In this document: positions 8,887 to 16,874 of the stretch, one piece after another
Numbering within the stretch: the stretch's first letter is position 1
Layout: each line of letters opens with the position of its first letter
DNA from: CAWKKW01 sp963850345
GTDB lineage: Bacteria; Acidobacteriota; Terriglobia; Terriglobales; Acidobacteriaceae
Assembly (NCBI GenBank): GCA_963850345.1
Contig: CAWKKW010000004.1
Coordinates: 310,001-374,000 of the forward strand
Direction: 5' to 3'
Length of the DNA stretch: 64,000 bases
Notes under the pieces: generated by a model
What the model saw: only the letters and a program-made list of their open reading frames with translations
Databases searched by the model: none
Told to the model about the DNA's origin: nothing
Translations under genes and position numbers: made by a program

Positions 8887-8920
8887 ACCAGCAGATATAT
8901 ATGCATATACATCTGCTGGT
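8887..8920. repeat. Near-perfect 34-nt palindrome
   Basis: Two 10-nt arms (ACCAGCAGAT at 8887-8896, ATCTGCTGGT at 8911-8920) are perfect inverted repeats, and the AT-rich centre pairs as well, leaving one mismatch in 17 pairs. It begins 2 nt after the aldo/keto reductase stop codon on the minus strand, so it may end that transcript, although no T-run follows. A second small inverted repeat, TATAAA-CCA-TTTATA, lies beside it at 8861-8875. It could instead be a dimeric protein-binding site or a mobile-element scar. Confidence 0.6.
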
Positions 8921-8922
8921 GT

Positions 8923-9810
8923 TTAATCGCGCAGACTCATCGGCTCCGGTTTCAGGTCCGACAGCTTCTTGTAATCCGCCTCCGAAAGCTGCAGGCCTGC
9001 GGCCGCGACATTCTCTTCCAGATGCTTCACGGTCGACGTTCCCGGAATGGGCAGCATCACCGGCGAACGCTTGAGCAGCCACGCCAATGCGACCTGCTGC
9101 GGAGGCGCCTGCATCGACTTCGCGACCTCCTCCAGCACGGCATGCGCCTTCTTTCCGCCGCCAATCGGCGACCACGGGATGAACGCGATCTTCTTCTGCT
9201 CGCAGAATTCGAGCACATAGTCCCACTCTCGATCGGCGAAGCTGTACCGATTCTGCACGGAGACGATCTCGACCATTTTGAGCGCGCGTTCGATATGTTC
9301 CTGAGTGACGTTGGACAGGCCAATATGCCGAATCTTGCCCTGTTCCTTGGCTTGCACCAGCGCCCCGATCGAGGCGTCAAACGAGACAGCGTTGTCTGGG
9401 GCGTGCAGTTGATACACGTCGATGCGCTCCACCTTGAGCCGCTTCAGGCTGCCGTCGATGGCCTCAAACAGGTGACGCGGGCCGGCGTTGTGGGTCCACT
9501 GCATGGGACCGGGCCGCTCCCATCCGCCCTTGGTCGCGATCACGACGCCCTGCTTGTAGGGTGCGAGAGCCTCGGCGATCAGTTCTTCTGACACATAGGG
9601 CCCATAGGAATCTGCCGTGTCGATGAAGTTCACCTCGAGCTCCACGGCTTTGCGCAGGGTGGCGATCGCCTCCTGCTTGTTCTCCGGCGGCCCCCAGATG
9701 CCTTTGCCGGTGATGCGCATAGCGCCGTAGCCCAGACGGTTGACGGTGAGGTCTCCTCCCAGAGTGATGGTTCCTGCCGCGGCGGCAGTGTGTGCGGTTT
9801 GCTGGCTCAT
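8923..9810 (-). CDS. Aldo/keto reductase
   Basis: 295 residues with the AKR barrel signatures: 'NRLGYGAMRITG', 'NFIDTADSYGPYVSEELI' (catalytic Asp and Tyr), 'VVIATKGGW' (catalytic Lys), 'DVYQLHAPD' (His), 'IRHIGLSNVTQEHIERAL' and 'IPWSPIGGG'. The tetrad Asp-Tyr-Lys-His is complete, so NADPH-dependent carbonyl reduction is likely; the layout resembles the YajO/Tas-like oxidoreductases often annotated as 'aldo/keto reductase' with unknown substrate. I chose the ATG at 9810 because a GGAG-containing purine stretch precedes it; a frame open to 9867 adds 19 residues with no support. Divergent from rnpB. Confidence 0.92.
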   Translation of the reverse strand: MSQQTAHTAAAAGTITLGGDLTVNRLGYGAMRITGKGIWGPPENKQEAIATLRKAVELEVNFIDTADSYGPYVSEELIAEALAPYKQGVVIATKGGWERPGPMQWTHNAGPRHLFEAIDGSLKRLKVERIDVYQLHAPDNAVSFDASIGALVQAKEQGKIRHIGLSNVTQEHIERALKMVEIVSVQNRYSFADREWDYVLEFCEQKKIAFIPWSPIGGGKKAHAVLEEVAKSMQAPPQQVALAWLLKRSPVMLPIPGTSTVKHLEENVAAAGLQLSEADYKKLSDLKPEPMSLRD

Positions 9811-9982
9811 TGCAAGCGTCTCCTCTTTCCTAGTTGGATGACCCGGTTTCTCACCGGTTGTGTGCAAGGCGCGGCCGAGTTTAGCTGCAGGATGCGTTTC
9901 GCCGAGAATGATACGGCGTCGATGATCGAGAACGCCGTTCGTGACGACCAGCGTACTCCACCCGACAAAGAAGCTTGTGCGC

Positions 9983-9988
9983 TACCAT
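9983..9988 (+). promoter_or_regulatory. Candidate -10 element of rnpB
   Basis: TACCAT lies six bases before the first base of the predicted P1 helix (9995), the spacing expected between a -10 hexamer and +1. No clear -35. Confidence 0.4.
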
Positions 9989-9994
9989 GAAGAC

Positions 9995-10449
9995 TGCAGG
10001 TGGGCCGGGCGGTCGCTGCCGGAGATGCGCAAGCTAATCCGGGAGAGGAAAGTCCGAACTCCGCAGGGCAGTGTGCCGGATAACGTCCGGGATCTGGGCT
10101 TCAAGGCCCAGAGACGGCCAGTGCCACAGAAAAAATACCGCCTTCTTCTTCGGAAGAAGGTAAGGGTGAAAAGGTGCGGTAAGAGCGCACCGCTCCGGCT
10201 GTGAAGTCGGGGGCAGGGTAAACCCCACACGGAGCAAGACCAAATAGGGAGGGAATTCGCAGCTCGATCCAGGCTGCGGATGCGTGCTGGCCCGGCGCGC
10301 TCAAGCGGATCCCCTTCGCGGTTCGCCGCGTCGGGCGCTGAAACCTCCGGGTAGGTTGCTGGAGCGGCACAGCAATGTGTCGCCTAGAGGAATGACCGTC
10401 CAGGGCCTTTACAGGCCCGGACAGAATTCGGCTTACAGGCTTGCTTGCA
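9995..10449 (+). ncRNA. rnpB: RNase P RNA, bacterial class A
   Basis: The catalytic RNA that trims the 5' leader of pre-tRNAs. The universal core is evident: GAGGAAAGTCC near 10045-10055, ACAGAAAAAATACCGCC, GGTAAGGGTGAAA, GGTGCGGTAAGAGCGCACCG, and GGAGCAAGACCAAATAG. P4 is formed by AAGTCCGAA with TTCGGCTT, where the usual GGG:CCC pairs have become GAA:TTC, a compensated change. I set the ends from P1: TGCAGGTGGGCC at 9995-10006 pairs over 12 positions (with G.T wobbles) with GGCTTGCTTGCA at 10438-10449. About 455 nt is longer than the E. coli molecule (377 nt), the extra length lying in the specificity-domain helices around 10260-10370. Confidence 0.96.
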
Positions 10450-10453
10450 AGAT

Positions 10454-10492
10454 GGCCCCGCGGTTCCGAAAGGAGCTTGCGGGGTCTCCTAC
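10454..10492 (+). terminator. Rho-independent terminator after rnpB
   Basis: CCCCGC at 10456-10461 pairs with GCGGGG at 10479-10484, with TCC/GGA pairing around a GAAA loop inside, followed by a pyrimidine-rich tail. It begins a few bases after P1 ends. Confidence 0.6.
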
Positions 10493-10617
10493 TTTCATTC
10501 GATCTGGAGCCATCCATTTTCCGTCGCGCCCAGACTGCACTGGCATTCCCATTCACAGGAATCAAGGATTCCATCGTAGCTCTCTGCTAAACTTTTCCCA
10601 CTCTTGAGGAGAACTGC

Positions 10618-11925
10618 GTGTCAAAACGAACTATGGTTGTGCGCCGCTGCGTTCTCGTTGCGCCCGTACTGTTGCTGCTCATTGCCACTCTTCCGACGAA
10701 CGCTCAACAAGCATCCCGCATTCTGATTCGCGCTGGGCGGCTGGTCAATGTTCACAATGGGGAAGAGGCCACGGATCAGACCATCGTGGTGACCGGCGAT
10801 CGCATCACGGCCATCGCCGCCACACGGGCAACACCGGCGCAGGCTGGCGATCAGGAGATCGATCTGCACGCGTTCACCGTCTTGCCTGGGCTGATCGATG
10901 TGCACACGCACTTGACCATGGACACCAACTTCGATCCCTACCATGAACTCATCACCACTCCGGTGAGAGAAGCTTTGATCGGCGCGCGCAATGCAAAGAC
11001 GACGCTGGAGGCGGGATTCACCACGGTTCGTAATGTCGGCGCCTCGGGCTACTCTGACGTGGCCCTACGCGACGAGATCGACGCCGGACATCTGCCGGGC
11101 CCGCACATGCGCGTGAGCGGACCGCCGCTCGGAATCACGGGTGGGCATTGCGATGAAAACCTGCTGCCCTTTGAATATCACGCGACCGGGGACGGTGTGG
11201 CGGATGGCATCTCTGCCGTGCAGCACATGGTGCGGCAGAATATCAAGTATGGGGCCGACCTGATCAAGGTATGCGCGACCGGCGGCGTGTTGTCCAAGGG
11301 CGATGATCCGCAGGCCTCGCAGTACACACTCGAGGAGATGAAGGCCATCGTTGCCGATGCGCATCGACTGAGACGCAAGGTGGCCGCGCACGCTCACGGT
11401 GCGCAGGGGATCCTGTGGGCCAGCGAAGCGGGCGTCGATTCGATTGAGCACGGATCGTACATCGATGCCGCTTCCATTGCCGAGATGAAAAAGAACGGCA
11501 CTTACCTGGTGCCTACCCTTTACCTCGAAGACTGGATGTTGGAGTCCGGACACCTGCCCGCCTTCTACGAACAAAAAATGAAGGACGTGAGCGCGGTCGC
11601 CAAAGGCAACATCAAAAAGGCCATGGAGGCTGGCGTAAAAATCGCGATGGGCACCGACGCAGCCGTATATCCGCACGGGCTGAACGCGCACGAATTCGAT
11701 GTGTACGTGAACCAGCTAGGCATGAAGCCGTTGGCGGCGCTGCAGTCCGGGACCTTGAATGCCGCCGACCTGCTGGGATGGAGCGACCGCATCGGCTCAC
11801 TCGACGCAGGAAAGTGGGCGGACATTATTGCCGTATCCGGCGATCCGCTGGCGGATATCAAAACGCTGCAGAAGGTGCAGTTCGTCATGAAGTCGGGCGT
11901 TGTTTATAAGAACGAGACGAAATGA
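10618..11925 (+). CDS. Exported amidohydrolase (imidazolonepropionase/Xaa-Pro dipeptidase-like)
   Basis: 435 residues with a GTG start preceded by AGGAG at 6 nt. A signal peptide (about residues 1-30, ending TNAQQA) sends it to the periplasm. The metal site is complete: 'IDVHTHL' (His96, His98), 'GADLIKVCATGG' (likely carbamylated Lys), 'KVAAHAHG', 'DSIEHGS' and 'AMGTDAAV' (Asp). This is the amidohydrolase superfamily subset whose characterised members hydrolyse Xaa-Pro or N-acyl amino-acid substrates; which one applies here is not visible. It overlaps the next gene by ATGA, so the two form an operon. Confidence 0.9.
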   Translation: MSKRTMVVRRCVLVAPVLLLLIATLPTNAQQASRILIRAGRLVNVHNGEEATDQTIVVTGDRITAIAATRATPAQAGDQEIDLHAFTVLPGLIDVHTHLTMDTNFDPYHELITTPVREALIGARNAKTTLEAGFTTVRNVGASGYSDVALRDEIDAGHLPGPHMRVSGPPLGITGGHCDENLLPFEYHATGDGVADGISAVQHMVRQNIKYGADLIKVCATGGVLSKGDDPQASQYTLEEMKAIVADAHRLRRKVAAHAHGAQGILWASEAGVDSIEHGSYIDAASIAEMKKNGTYLVPTLYLEDWMLESGHLPAFYEQKMKDVSAVAKGNIKKAMEAGVKIAMGTDAAVYPHGLNAHEFDVYVNQLGMKPLAALQSGTLNAADLLGWSDRIGSLDAGKWADIIAVSGDPLADIKTLQKVQFVMKSGVVYKNETK

Positions 11926-12620
11926 AGGCAACTGCTTTCGAATTCCGCTTTCGCGTCTGGATTATCGCCTTACTCTACGTTCTAGGATTTGTGCTGCCGT
12001 GGCCCGGGCCAACCCGTGCTGGCGGAAATCACGTGTGGGCGTGGCTCGCGGAACAATTCTTCCGTATGAGAGTTTTACCTTTGCAGGAGGCATTTGAAGC
12101 GATCGCCATCGTGGCATGCCTTCTCGCTCTTATAGGAGCGGGCCTGCGGGTGTGGGCAACGGCTTACCCGGGACCAGGCATCGTGCGCGATGCGAAGCTG
12201 CATGCCAGCTCGCTGGTGATTGCCGGGCCGTACCGCTTCCTTCGCAATCCGCTTTACCTCGGAACATTTCTCACCGCGGCCGCTGTTTCCATTCTCATGC
12301 CGCCGCTTGGCGCCCTGCTCTTTCTGGTTGTGTTGGGTCTTTTCGAACTAAGGCTGATCGCTGCGGAACGGGCGTTTCTAGCTGAACAACTGGGCGATTT
12401 ATACCTCGAAGATCGCCGGACGAGTCCTGATTCTCCTGCTTCCTCGTTGGCGCAGCCGCGCTTGGCGCACAGCCTCTTGGCGGAGACGTTTCCGGTCGGG
12501 GTGGCATTGTGTTTCCTGATCTTCTGCTGGAACTACGATGTACATCTGCTCACGCGTTGCGTGTTGATTTGTGCCGGAGTAACGATGGTCGTGCAGGCCT
12601 TGCTGCCGAGGCAGGCGTGA
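11922..12620 (+). CDS. Isoprenylcysteine carboxyl methyltransferase (ICMT/PEMT) family membrane protein
   Basis: 232 residues, with about five to six hydrophobic segments. The family motif is 'VIAGPYRFLRNPLYLGTFL' in the middle (G-P-Y-x-x-x-R-N-P-x-Y), followed by a hydrophobic hairpin and 'ELRLIAAERAFLAEQLGD', the E-E-R-like segment of the SAM-binding C-terminus. Bacterial members methylate lipids or unknown small substrates. The start codon overlaps the amidohydrolase stop as ATGA, so translation is coupled. The C-terminus carries two further hydrophobic stretches beyond the methyltransferase core. Confidence 0.85.
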   Translation: MKATAFEFRFRVWIIALLYVLGFVLPWPGPTRAGGNHVWAWLAEQFFRMRVLPLQEAFEAIAIVACLLALIGAGLRVWATAYPGPGIVRDAKLHASSLVIAGPYRFLRNPLYLGTFLTAAAVSILMPPLGALLFLVVLGLFELRLIAAERAFLAEQLGDLYLEDRRTSPDSPASSLAQPRLAHSLLAETFPVGVALCFLIFCWNYDVHLLTRCVLICAGVTMVVQALLPRQA

Positions 12621-12678
12621 TCTCCCGAGTTTATTCCTTCCGCAGTGACGTATACAGCATTGAGCAACCTTGCGCTGC

Positions 12679-13203
12679 TCACTCCTTCGTATAGAAGCTG
12701 TACTCGGCGGTATAGGGAACGCGGGTCTGCGTGCCTGCATGCTGGCCATCGCAGCCGCTCTTTGGCATGAGGCCACCATGTGTATCCGTTCGACGCACAT
12801 ATTCCACCGTGCTGAGTCTTCCGGCGCCGCTGTGGCTTGCAACTCGGAGCAGAAGCCACGGAATCGAGTCCGCACCGGGCGAAGGTCTGCTGCCGATGAC
12901 CGTTCCCTTGATCTCGCTGCCATCGGAGAGTCGCCAAAGAGGGCCCGCACCATGGCTGCCGATGGGATTGCCCGTCTCATCTTGAAGTCCGGCTTCCGGC
13001 GCTTGGAACTGCCAGGCCGCGGTCTGGCCATTTGTCGCGCACACGTAGATCTGGGTGCCAATTCCCTTCGCTTCGAGGATGACGCGTGCGCCGGAAGGCA
13101 CATCGATATCCGTCGGCAGCGGCGCGGCGACTGCTGGCGCAGCAGATTGCGCCAGCAGCGGACAAGCAACGAATACTGTAACCAGCAAAGCAGCGAATCG
13201 CAT
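12679..13203 (-). CDS. DUF3455 family exported protein
   Basis: 174 residues with a signal peptide (residues 1-21, ending LLAQSA). The mature chain shows 'LEAKGIGTQIYVCATN', 'WQFQAPEAGLQDETGNPIGSHGAGPLW', 'DGSEIKGTV', 'IPWLLLRVASHSGAGRLSTVEYVRRTDTHGGLMP' and a closing 'VPYTAEYSFYTKE'. These are the conserved blocks of DUF3455, found as fungal and bacterial secreted proteins of unknown function. The ATG at 13203 has AGG 8 nt upstream; a TTG at 13209 is possible. Single gene, convergent with the methyltransferase gene. Confidence 0.85.
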   Translation of the reverse strand: MRFAALLVTVFVACPLLAQSAAPAVAAPLPTDIDVPSGARVILEAKGIGTQIYVCATNGQTAAWQFQAPEAGLQDETGNPIGSHGAGPLWRLSDGSEIKGTVIGSRPSPGADSIPWLLLRVASHSGAGRLSTVEYVRRTDTHGGLMPKSGCDGQHAGTQTRVPYTAEYSFYTKE

Positions 13204-13281
13204 GCTCAAGACCTCACCATCGAGAATACTTGAGGGGCGATTGCGTTCTTGTGAATTCTCCCGAGTCGCGCAGGTGCGTCC

Positions 13282-14184
13282 TCAATTACCCTCATTCTTT
13301 TTCTTGCGGCTGAAGCGGTGCGTCACCCAACCGAGCGCGGGGATTACGATCGCCGCCCATAGCCACTGCCAGTTCTTGCCGATGAAAGCCTGTACGCGGC
13401 TGCTCATCGATGGGGGCGGAAGGGCGGGCGCGACCTGAACATTCACTTCCGCCTCGTATTCCTGAATAAGAATCGGGTCTAGCTTCTGGTCACTCAGATC
13501 GGCCCAAGCAGTCACGACCAGGCTTTTCGCGGGCCCGGCGAGCAGGGGCGCCACTTGCCAACGCCACTCCGCAAAGCCGCTGTCCGGTACGGTCTGCGTT
13601 GTCGGCGTATTCGGGTCGGGCGTGATGGTGAAAGCCGCTCCGCTGTTAGTCGTGAGCGCCACTCGCATGCGTGGGTAGACCGACAATCCTGAAGAGACAG
13701 TCTGGCCGGGTAGCGCAGGGGCAGTGGGGCTCGCGCCCAGCGGCGGCAACTTGCTCTTCAACACGCGCACCACGATTGTCTCGGCAGTACCGACCGTCAT
13801 ATCCGCGGGTGGATTGTATTCAATGAACCCTTGCTGCAGCGCCTGCTGGTAGTTGTGCAACAGCGTTTCAGTGGGATCCGGCGTGGGCGCTGCGGGGTGC
13901 CTATGAAAAATCTCCGGAACGGGTGCGTGCGATCCAATCGCGGCCGGTGCCCTGCCAGGCGGTGGCGGTGGTGGTGGCACGGGTCGGGAGCGTTCGTCAG
14001 GCGACGATGCACGATCCACCTTCGGCTGTTTCAAGAGCGGCCGCACTTTGGCGGGGGCAGCGGTGCTGGAGAGAGTGGTTGCGCCGGTCTTCGGTGGCGG
14101 CGCTGATGAACTACAACCCGCAATTAGTATCCCGAGCAGGAGAAGCGAGGCACTCAGGCGAATGGAATTCCGTGGCGCGTGCAT
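13282..14184 (-). CDS. Predicted lipoprotein with proline-rich linker and C-terminal membrane segment
   Basis: About 300 residues. The N-terminus ends in a strong lipobox, 'LLGILIAGCSSS'. A disordered stretch with a run of seven prolines follows (around residues 70-80), then a folded region (about 110-255) with 'VGTAETIVVRVLKS' and 'WRWQVAPLLAGPAKSLVVTAWADL', a beta-sandwich pattern. The C-terminus is 'WQWLWAAIVIPALGW', a transmembrane helix, followed by a basic tail RFSRKKK. Dual anchoring by lipid and helix is unusual. I do not recognise a family. The ATG at 14184 is chosen because it gives a standard signal peptide; a GTG at 14202 is in frame. Confidence 0.75.
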   Translation of the reverse strand: MHAPRNSIRLSASLLLLGILIAGCSSSAPPPKTGATTLSSTAAPAKVRPLLKQPKVDRASSPDERSRPVPPPPPPPGRAPAAIGSHAPVPEIFHRHPAAPTPDPTETLLHNYQQALQQGFIEYNPPADMTVGTAETIVVRVLKSKLPPLGASPTAPALPGQTVSSGLSVYPRMRVALTTNSGAAFTITPDPNTPTTQTVPDSGFAEWRWQVAPLLAGPAKSLVVTAWADLSDQKLDPILIQEYEAEVNVQVAPALPPPSMSSRVQAFIGKNWQWLWAAIVIPALGWVTHRFSRKKKNEGN

Positions 14185-14326
14185 GGCTTTGCAGCGTAGC
14201 ACAACCCGGCGGAGGGTCGACTCTTATTTGCGATCGACGGCGGGACCAAGTTACGACGAGCTCAAGACTCACGCGCTGGTCTGCCCCAAAACAGCAGAAC
14301 GTTCGTTGACTCTTCGCCCCACCGCA

Positions 14327-14353
14327 AAACAAGGCCCGCTCGGGGCCTTGTTT
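14327..14353 (-). terminator. Rho-independent terminator, 11-bp perfect stem
   Basis: AAACAAGGCCC pairs perfectly with GGGCCTTGTTT around a 5-nt loop. It lies 52 nt beyond the stop codon of the Arg/Asp-rich protein gene, and the stem itself ends in T residues on that strand. Confidence 0.75.
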
Positions 14354-14404
14354 GTTAGAGCGACACATGCTGGGGAGCAAGTAAGTTGGCGTGCTTAGGG
14401 GTAT

Positions 14405-14779
14405 CTAGCGACGATCGTCGGCATCGCCGCCGTTGTAGCCGCGATCGTAACCGCGCAGCCAGCCCTCATGATACGCATGCCGGAAGTCGTCGCGTTCACC
14501 ATACTCGGGCCGATAGTCTGCGCGGCCGTTGTGGCGATACGCGCGCTCGGGATTGAAGCGATGACGAGTGTCTCGATCGCGGCGGCCGTTTTCGAAGCCG
14601 TCGTGAAAACCCATCTGCATGCCGGGATTCTCGCGGCGATCGCGATCATGGTCGCGGTCCCGATCGCGATCGCGATCGTGGTCGCCATAGGGCGGCCCAT
14701 TCTGAGCCAGAGTCACGACTCCGGTGCCACAGGAAAGTGCAACTGCGATGAGGAACGCCGAAAATTTTGATGTCTTCAT
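14405..14779 (-). CDS. Small exported Arg/Asp-rich protein
   Basis: 124 residues. A signal peptide (residues 1-25, ending VTLAQ) is followed by a charged low-complexity repeat of alternating Arg and Asp (GDHDRDRDRDRDHDRDRR), then 'GMQMGFHDGFENGRRDRD' and 'RHAYHEGWLRGYDRGYNGG'. The latter resemble the YxxGxxxG/GYxxG motifs of short exported proteins common in Acidobacteriota. GGAG lies 9 nt before the ATG. The repeat is encoded by runs of CGATCG-type DNA, so slippage could change its length. No function is known; a metal- or polyanion-binding role is only a guess. Its upstream region holds three 14-bp direct repeats. Confidence 0.7.
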   Translation of the reverse strand: MKTSKFSAFLIAVALSCGTGVVTLAQNGPPYGDHDRDRDRDRDHDRDRRENPGMQMGFHDGFENGRRDRDTRHRFNPERAYRHNGRADYRPEYGERDDFRHAYHEGWLRGYDRGYNGGDADDRR

Positions 14780-14806
14780 GTGCTGTTTCTCCGTACCGAT
14801 GTTGGC

Positions 14807-14846
14807 TAACTGAGGTGCCGTAACTGAGTTGCCCTATCTGAGATGC
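14807..14846. repeat. Three 14-bp tandem direct repeats in the promoter region of the Arg/Asp-rich protein gene
   Basis: TAACTGAGGTGCCG (14807-14820), TAACTGAGTTGCCC (14821-14834) and TATCTGAGATGC (14835-14846, last two bases divergent) follow each other with exact 14-nt spacing. They lie 28-67 nt before the start codon at 14779 and read CTCAGTTA on the coding strand. This spacing would suit a repeated regulator site, or be simple duplication. The rest of the 14780-15104 gap shows nothing else I can name. Confidence 0.6.
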
Positions 14847-15104
14847 ATAGACACGCTTAGCGGGAAAATGTTCCTCTCGAAATTGCGAACCCACAAAAGC
14901 TCATCAGGGTTTGGCTGGCGCGAAGAACCAGCTAAGTCGCGTGCCTGGAGCGCAAGCTGCCATAGTTAAACGCGTCTCGGCGCACCGTGAATTCTACGCG
15001 CAATCGCTTCGAAGTGTTGCTTCCACCAAAGCAACCCGGGGACGCTCCATTCCGCTCAATATTTACTTGTCGCTTCTGGCTGGAACGATGTTAGCCTCGC
15101 CGCT

Positions 15105-15290
15105 ATGGAAATGAGTCAGACGACCCGAACCAGGTGGTACTGGATAGCTGCCTGCATGTTTCTTCTCGCCGGCCTTGCAAATCTTCTGACCAAGGACAAG
15201 ATCTTCTCCGTGGTGTGGATTGCCCTGGCGGGCTTGTACTTTGCCCTCGGACGCCGAAGCGCACGAGACAGCAAACAAAGAGAGCTTTAG
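15105..15290 (+). CDS. Small two-helix membrane protein
   Basis: 61 residues: a basic N-terminus (TTRTRW), a hydrophobic helix 'WIAACMFLLAGLANLL', a short polar turn with KDK, a second helix 'FSVVWIALAGLYFALG', and a basic tail RRSARDSK. Positive charges at both ends suggest both termini face the cytoplasm. There is no clear ribosome-binding site. It ends 9 nt before the next gene, but the latter seems to have its own promoter inside this coding region. The hydropathy pattern supports a real gene; the family is unknown. Confidence 0.5.
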   Translation: MEMSQTTRTRWYWIAACMFLLAGLANLLTKDKIFSVVWIALAGLYFALGRRSARDSKQREL

Positions 15291-15293
15291 AAT
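15288..15293 (+). promoter_or_regulatory. Candidate -10 element for a leaderless DUF2461 mRNA
   Basis: TAGAAT (5/6 match), then six bases, then the GTG start at 15300. No ribosome-binding site. The element overlaps the end of the upstream small membrane protein gene. Confidence 0.4.
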
Positions 15294-15299
15294 CGCAAG

Positions 15300-16070
15300 G
15301 TGGCGACCCGCAAAGCACCCTCTCCTGCAGCAAAACCGGCCTCCAGGACTCTCTCCCCATCTGCTCCCCACTTCAGTGAGGAGGCGGTGAAGTTTCTTCG
15401 CGGACTTAAACGCAACAATCGGCGCGAATGGTTCGAGCCTCGTAAGCCGCTCTTTGAACGCGAAGTGAAGCTGCCAATGTTGGCCATGATCGAGGCGATC
15501 ACCACGGCGATGACCGAGTTCGCACCCGAACACGTGCGGCCCGCGCAGAAGAACATGTTGCGCATTTACCGAGACACACGCTTCTCTGCTGACAAATCTC
15601 CCTACAAGCGAAATATCGCTGCGTGGTGGACTCGCGCCGGCTTGGAAAAGACCTCGGGCGGCGGATTCTATTTCCACGTTGCAGCCGATGAGGTGGTGAT
15701 TGCAGCCGGCGTCTATATGCCGGAGCGTGAACAGCTGCAGGCCATTCGCAATCATCTGCTGGAAAATCATGAAGAGATGCGCCGCCTGCTGCAGGAGAAG
15801 AAGCTGAGAAAGCTGATGGGTTCGTTCGAGGGTGCGCCGCTGACCAGGGCCCCAAAAGGCTTTCCTAAAGAACATCCGGCGATGGATCTGCTGCTGTGCC
15901 GGCAGTGGGGCGTCACCACGACCCTGCCGGTCGATGCGGTGATGGAAAAGAGCATTGTGAAAGAAGTGATCACGCGTTTTCGGCTCGCAGCGCCGCTGGT
16001 GTCGTTCCTGAATCGCCCGCTGTTACGCACCGTGGAGAAGAAGCGCAAGCCGCTTTTCGGACTGTATTAA
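15300..16070 (+). CDS. DUF2461 (TIGR02453) family protein
   Basis: 256 residues starting with GTG. The family signature begins at 'FSEEAVKFLRGLKRNNRREWFEPRK' and continues with 'RIYRDTRFSADKSPYKRNIAAWW', 'GGGFYFHVAADEVVIAAGVYMPE' and a basic, Pro-rich end. DUF2461 proteins are widespread and cytoplasmic, with no established biochemical role. The first 20 residues (TRKAPSPAAKPASRT) are a lineage-specific disordered extension. No ribosome-binding site is seen; TAGAAT lies six bases before the GTG, suggesting leaderless initiation. Confidence 0.9.
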   Translation: MATRKAPSPAAKPASRTLSPSAPHFSEEAVKFLRGLKRNNRREWFEPRKPLFEREVKLPMLAMIEAITTAMTEFAPEHVRPAQKNMLRIYRDTRFSADKSPYKRNIAAWWTRAGLEKTSGGGFYFHVAADEVVIAAGVYMPEREQLQAIRNHLLENHEEMRRLLQEKKLRKLMGSFEGAPLTRAPKGFPKEHPAMDLLLCRQWGVTTTLPVDAVMEKSIVKEVITRFRLAAPLVSFLNRPLLRTVEKKRKPLFGLY

Positions 16071-16506
16071 ACTCGTTGCCGCAGCTAAAAAGCACGAACG
16101 CCCTTGCTGGACGCGGTCTAGAGCGCATCGTGATTTGCACAGGTTCGGGACGTTACGGAAGTACCGGAATCGGCTGAATTGCAGGAAAAACCTGTAAAAT
16201 AAGGCGAAATACCGAGAAAACCCGAAAAAACCCTGTGGAAATGGGCTTTTCTCATTGACAAAGTGTTTTCAAAGTCGCATCGTAAACGGCGATGGGTACT
16301 CTCAACCCCGCATGAATACAGGGTTTTCGCAGATGTGGTCCGGTGGATCAACGACGCGAAAGGCAGTGCGGCCGAGGGGTGTAACCGGTCGACGGGTAGT
16401 AAACGCAGGGCCATGGAGTGGGAGCAGAAGAGAATGTCTCTGATGCGAGCACCGCGCGATCTGCGCATGGCAAGGCGAATAAGAGAACCAGGAGGATTTT
16501 AGAAAC
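16071..16506. other. 436-nt intergenic region before the HU gene
   Basis: No credible gene. A GAAAAAACCC / GGGCTTTTC imperfect hairpin (about 16222-16252) may end the DUF2461 transcript, and TTGACA at 16255-16260 is a possible -35 for the HU gene, without a good -10 at 17 nt. An A-rich tract (16183-16240) precedes it. Confidence 0.35.
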
Positions 16507-16803
16507 ATGGCAACGACATTGACCAAGACGGCGCTGGTACGGCAGATGGCCGAGAAGCTCGAGTTGACGAACAAGCAGTCTGCGGCATTCCTTGACCTGC
16601 TCGCAGAGACCGCAGTGAAGGAAACCAAGAAGAACGGCGTATTTGTAATTCCGGGATTGGGTCGCCTGGTAAAAGCAGAGCGCAAGGCACGCATCGGCCG
16701 CAATCCGCAGACCGGCGAGCAGATCAAGATCAAAGCGAAGACCGTGGTGAAGTTCCGCGTGGCCAAGGCCGCGAAGGACACCATCGCACCGCCTAAGAAG
16801 TAA
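16507..16803 (+). CDS. HU-family histone-like DNA-binding protein
   Basis: 98 residues. The HU/IHF fold is clear: a helical N-terminus 'TKTALVRQMAEKLELTNKQSAAFLDLL', then 'VFVIPGLGRLVKAERKARIGRNPQTGE' (the GxxGxF strand region leading to the DNA-wrapping arm with R-x-x-R-N-P), and 'KAKTVVKFRVAKAAKDTI'. HU bends DNA non-specifically and compacts the nucleoid. A strong AGGAGG precedes the ATG, implying high translation, and a strong terminator follows. The arm has the Arg-Asn-Pro intercalating Pro. Slightly longer than E. coli HU because of the basic tail PPKK. Confidence 0.95.
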   Translation: MATTLTKTALVRQMAEKLELTNKQSAAFLDLLAETAVKETKKNGVFVIPGLGRLVKAERKARIGRNPQTGEQIKIKAKTVVKFRVAKAAKDTIAPPKK

Positions 16804-16874
16804 GGGAGATCTTTCAACGGAGGCAAACCGCTGTCGCGACATAGATCGCGGAGCGCCGAATCTGAAGCACGCAT

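Noticed and set aside
7591..8922. Prophage or integrative element around the DUF6884/GIY-YIG cassette
   Set aside because: No integrase, no attachment-site repeat and no tRNA at the edges; only lower GC and a palindrome support insertion.
10101..10607. Open frames on both strands over rnpB
   Set aside because: They cross the conserved core of RNase P RNA and have no protein-like features.
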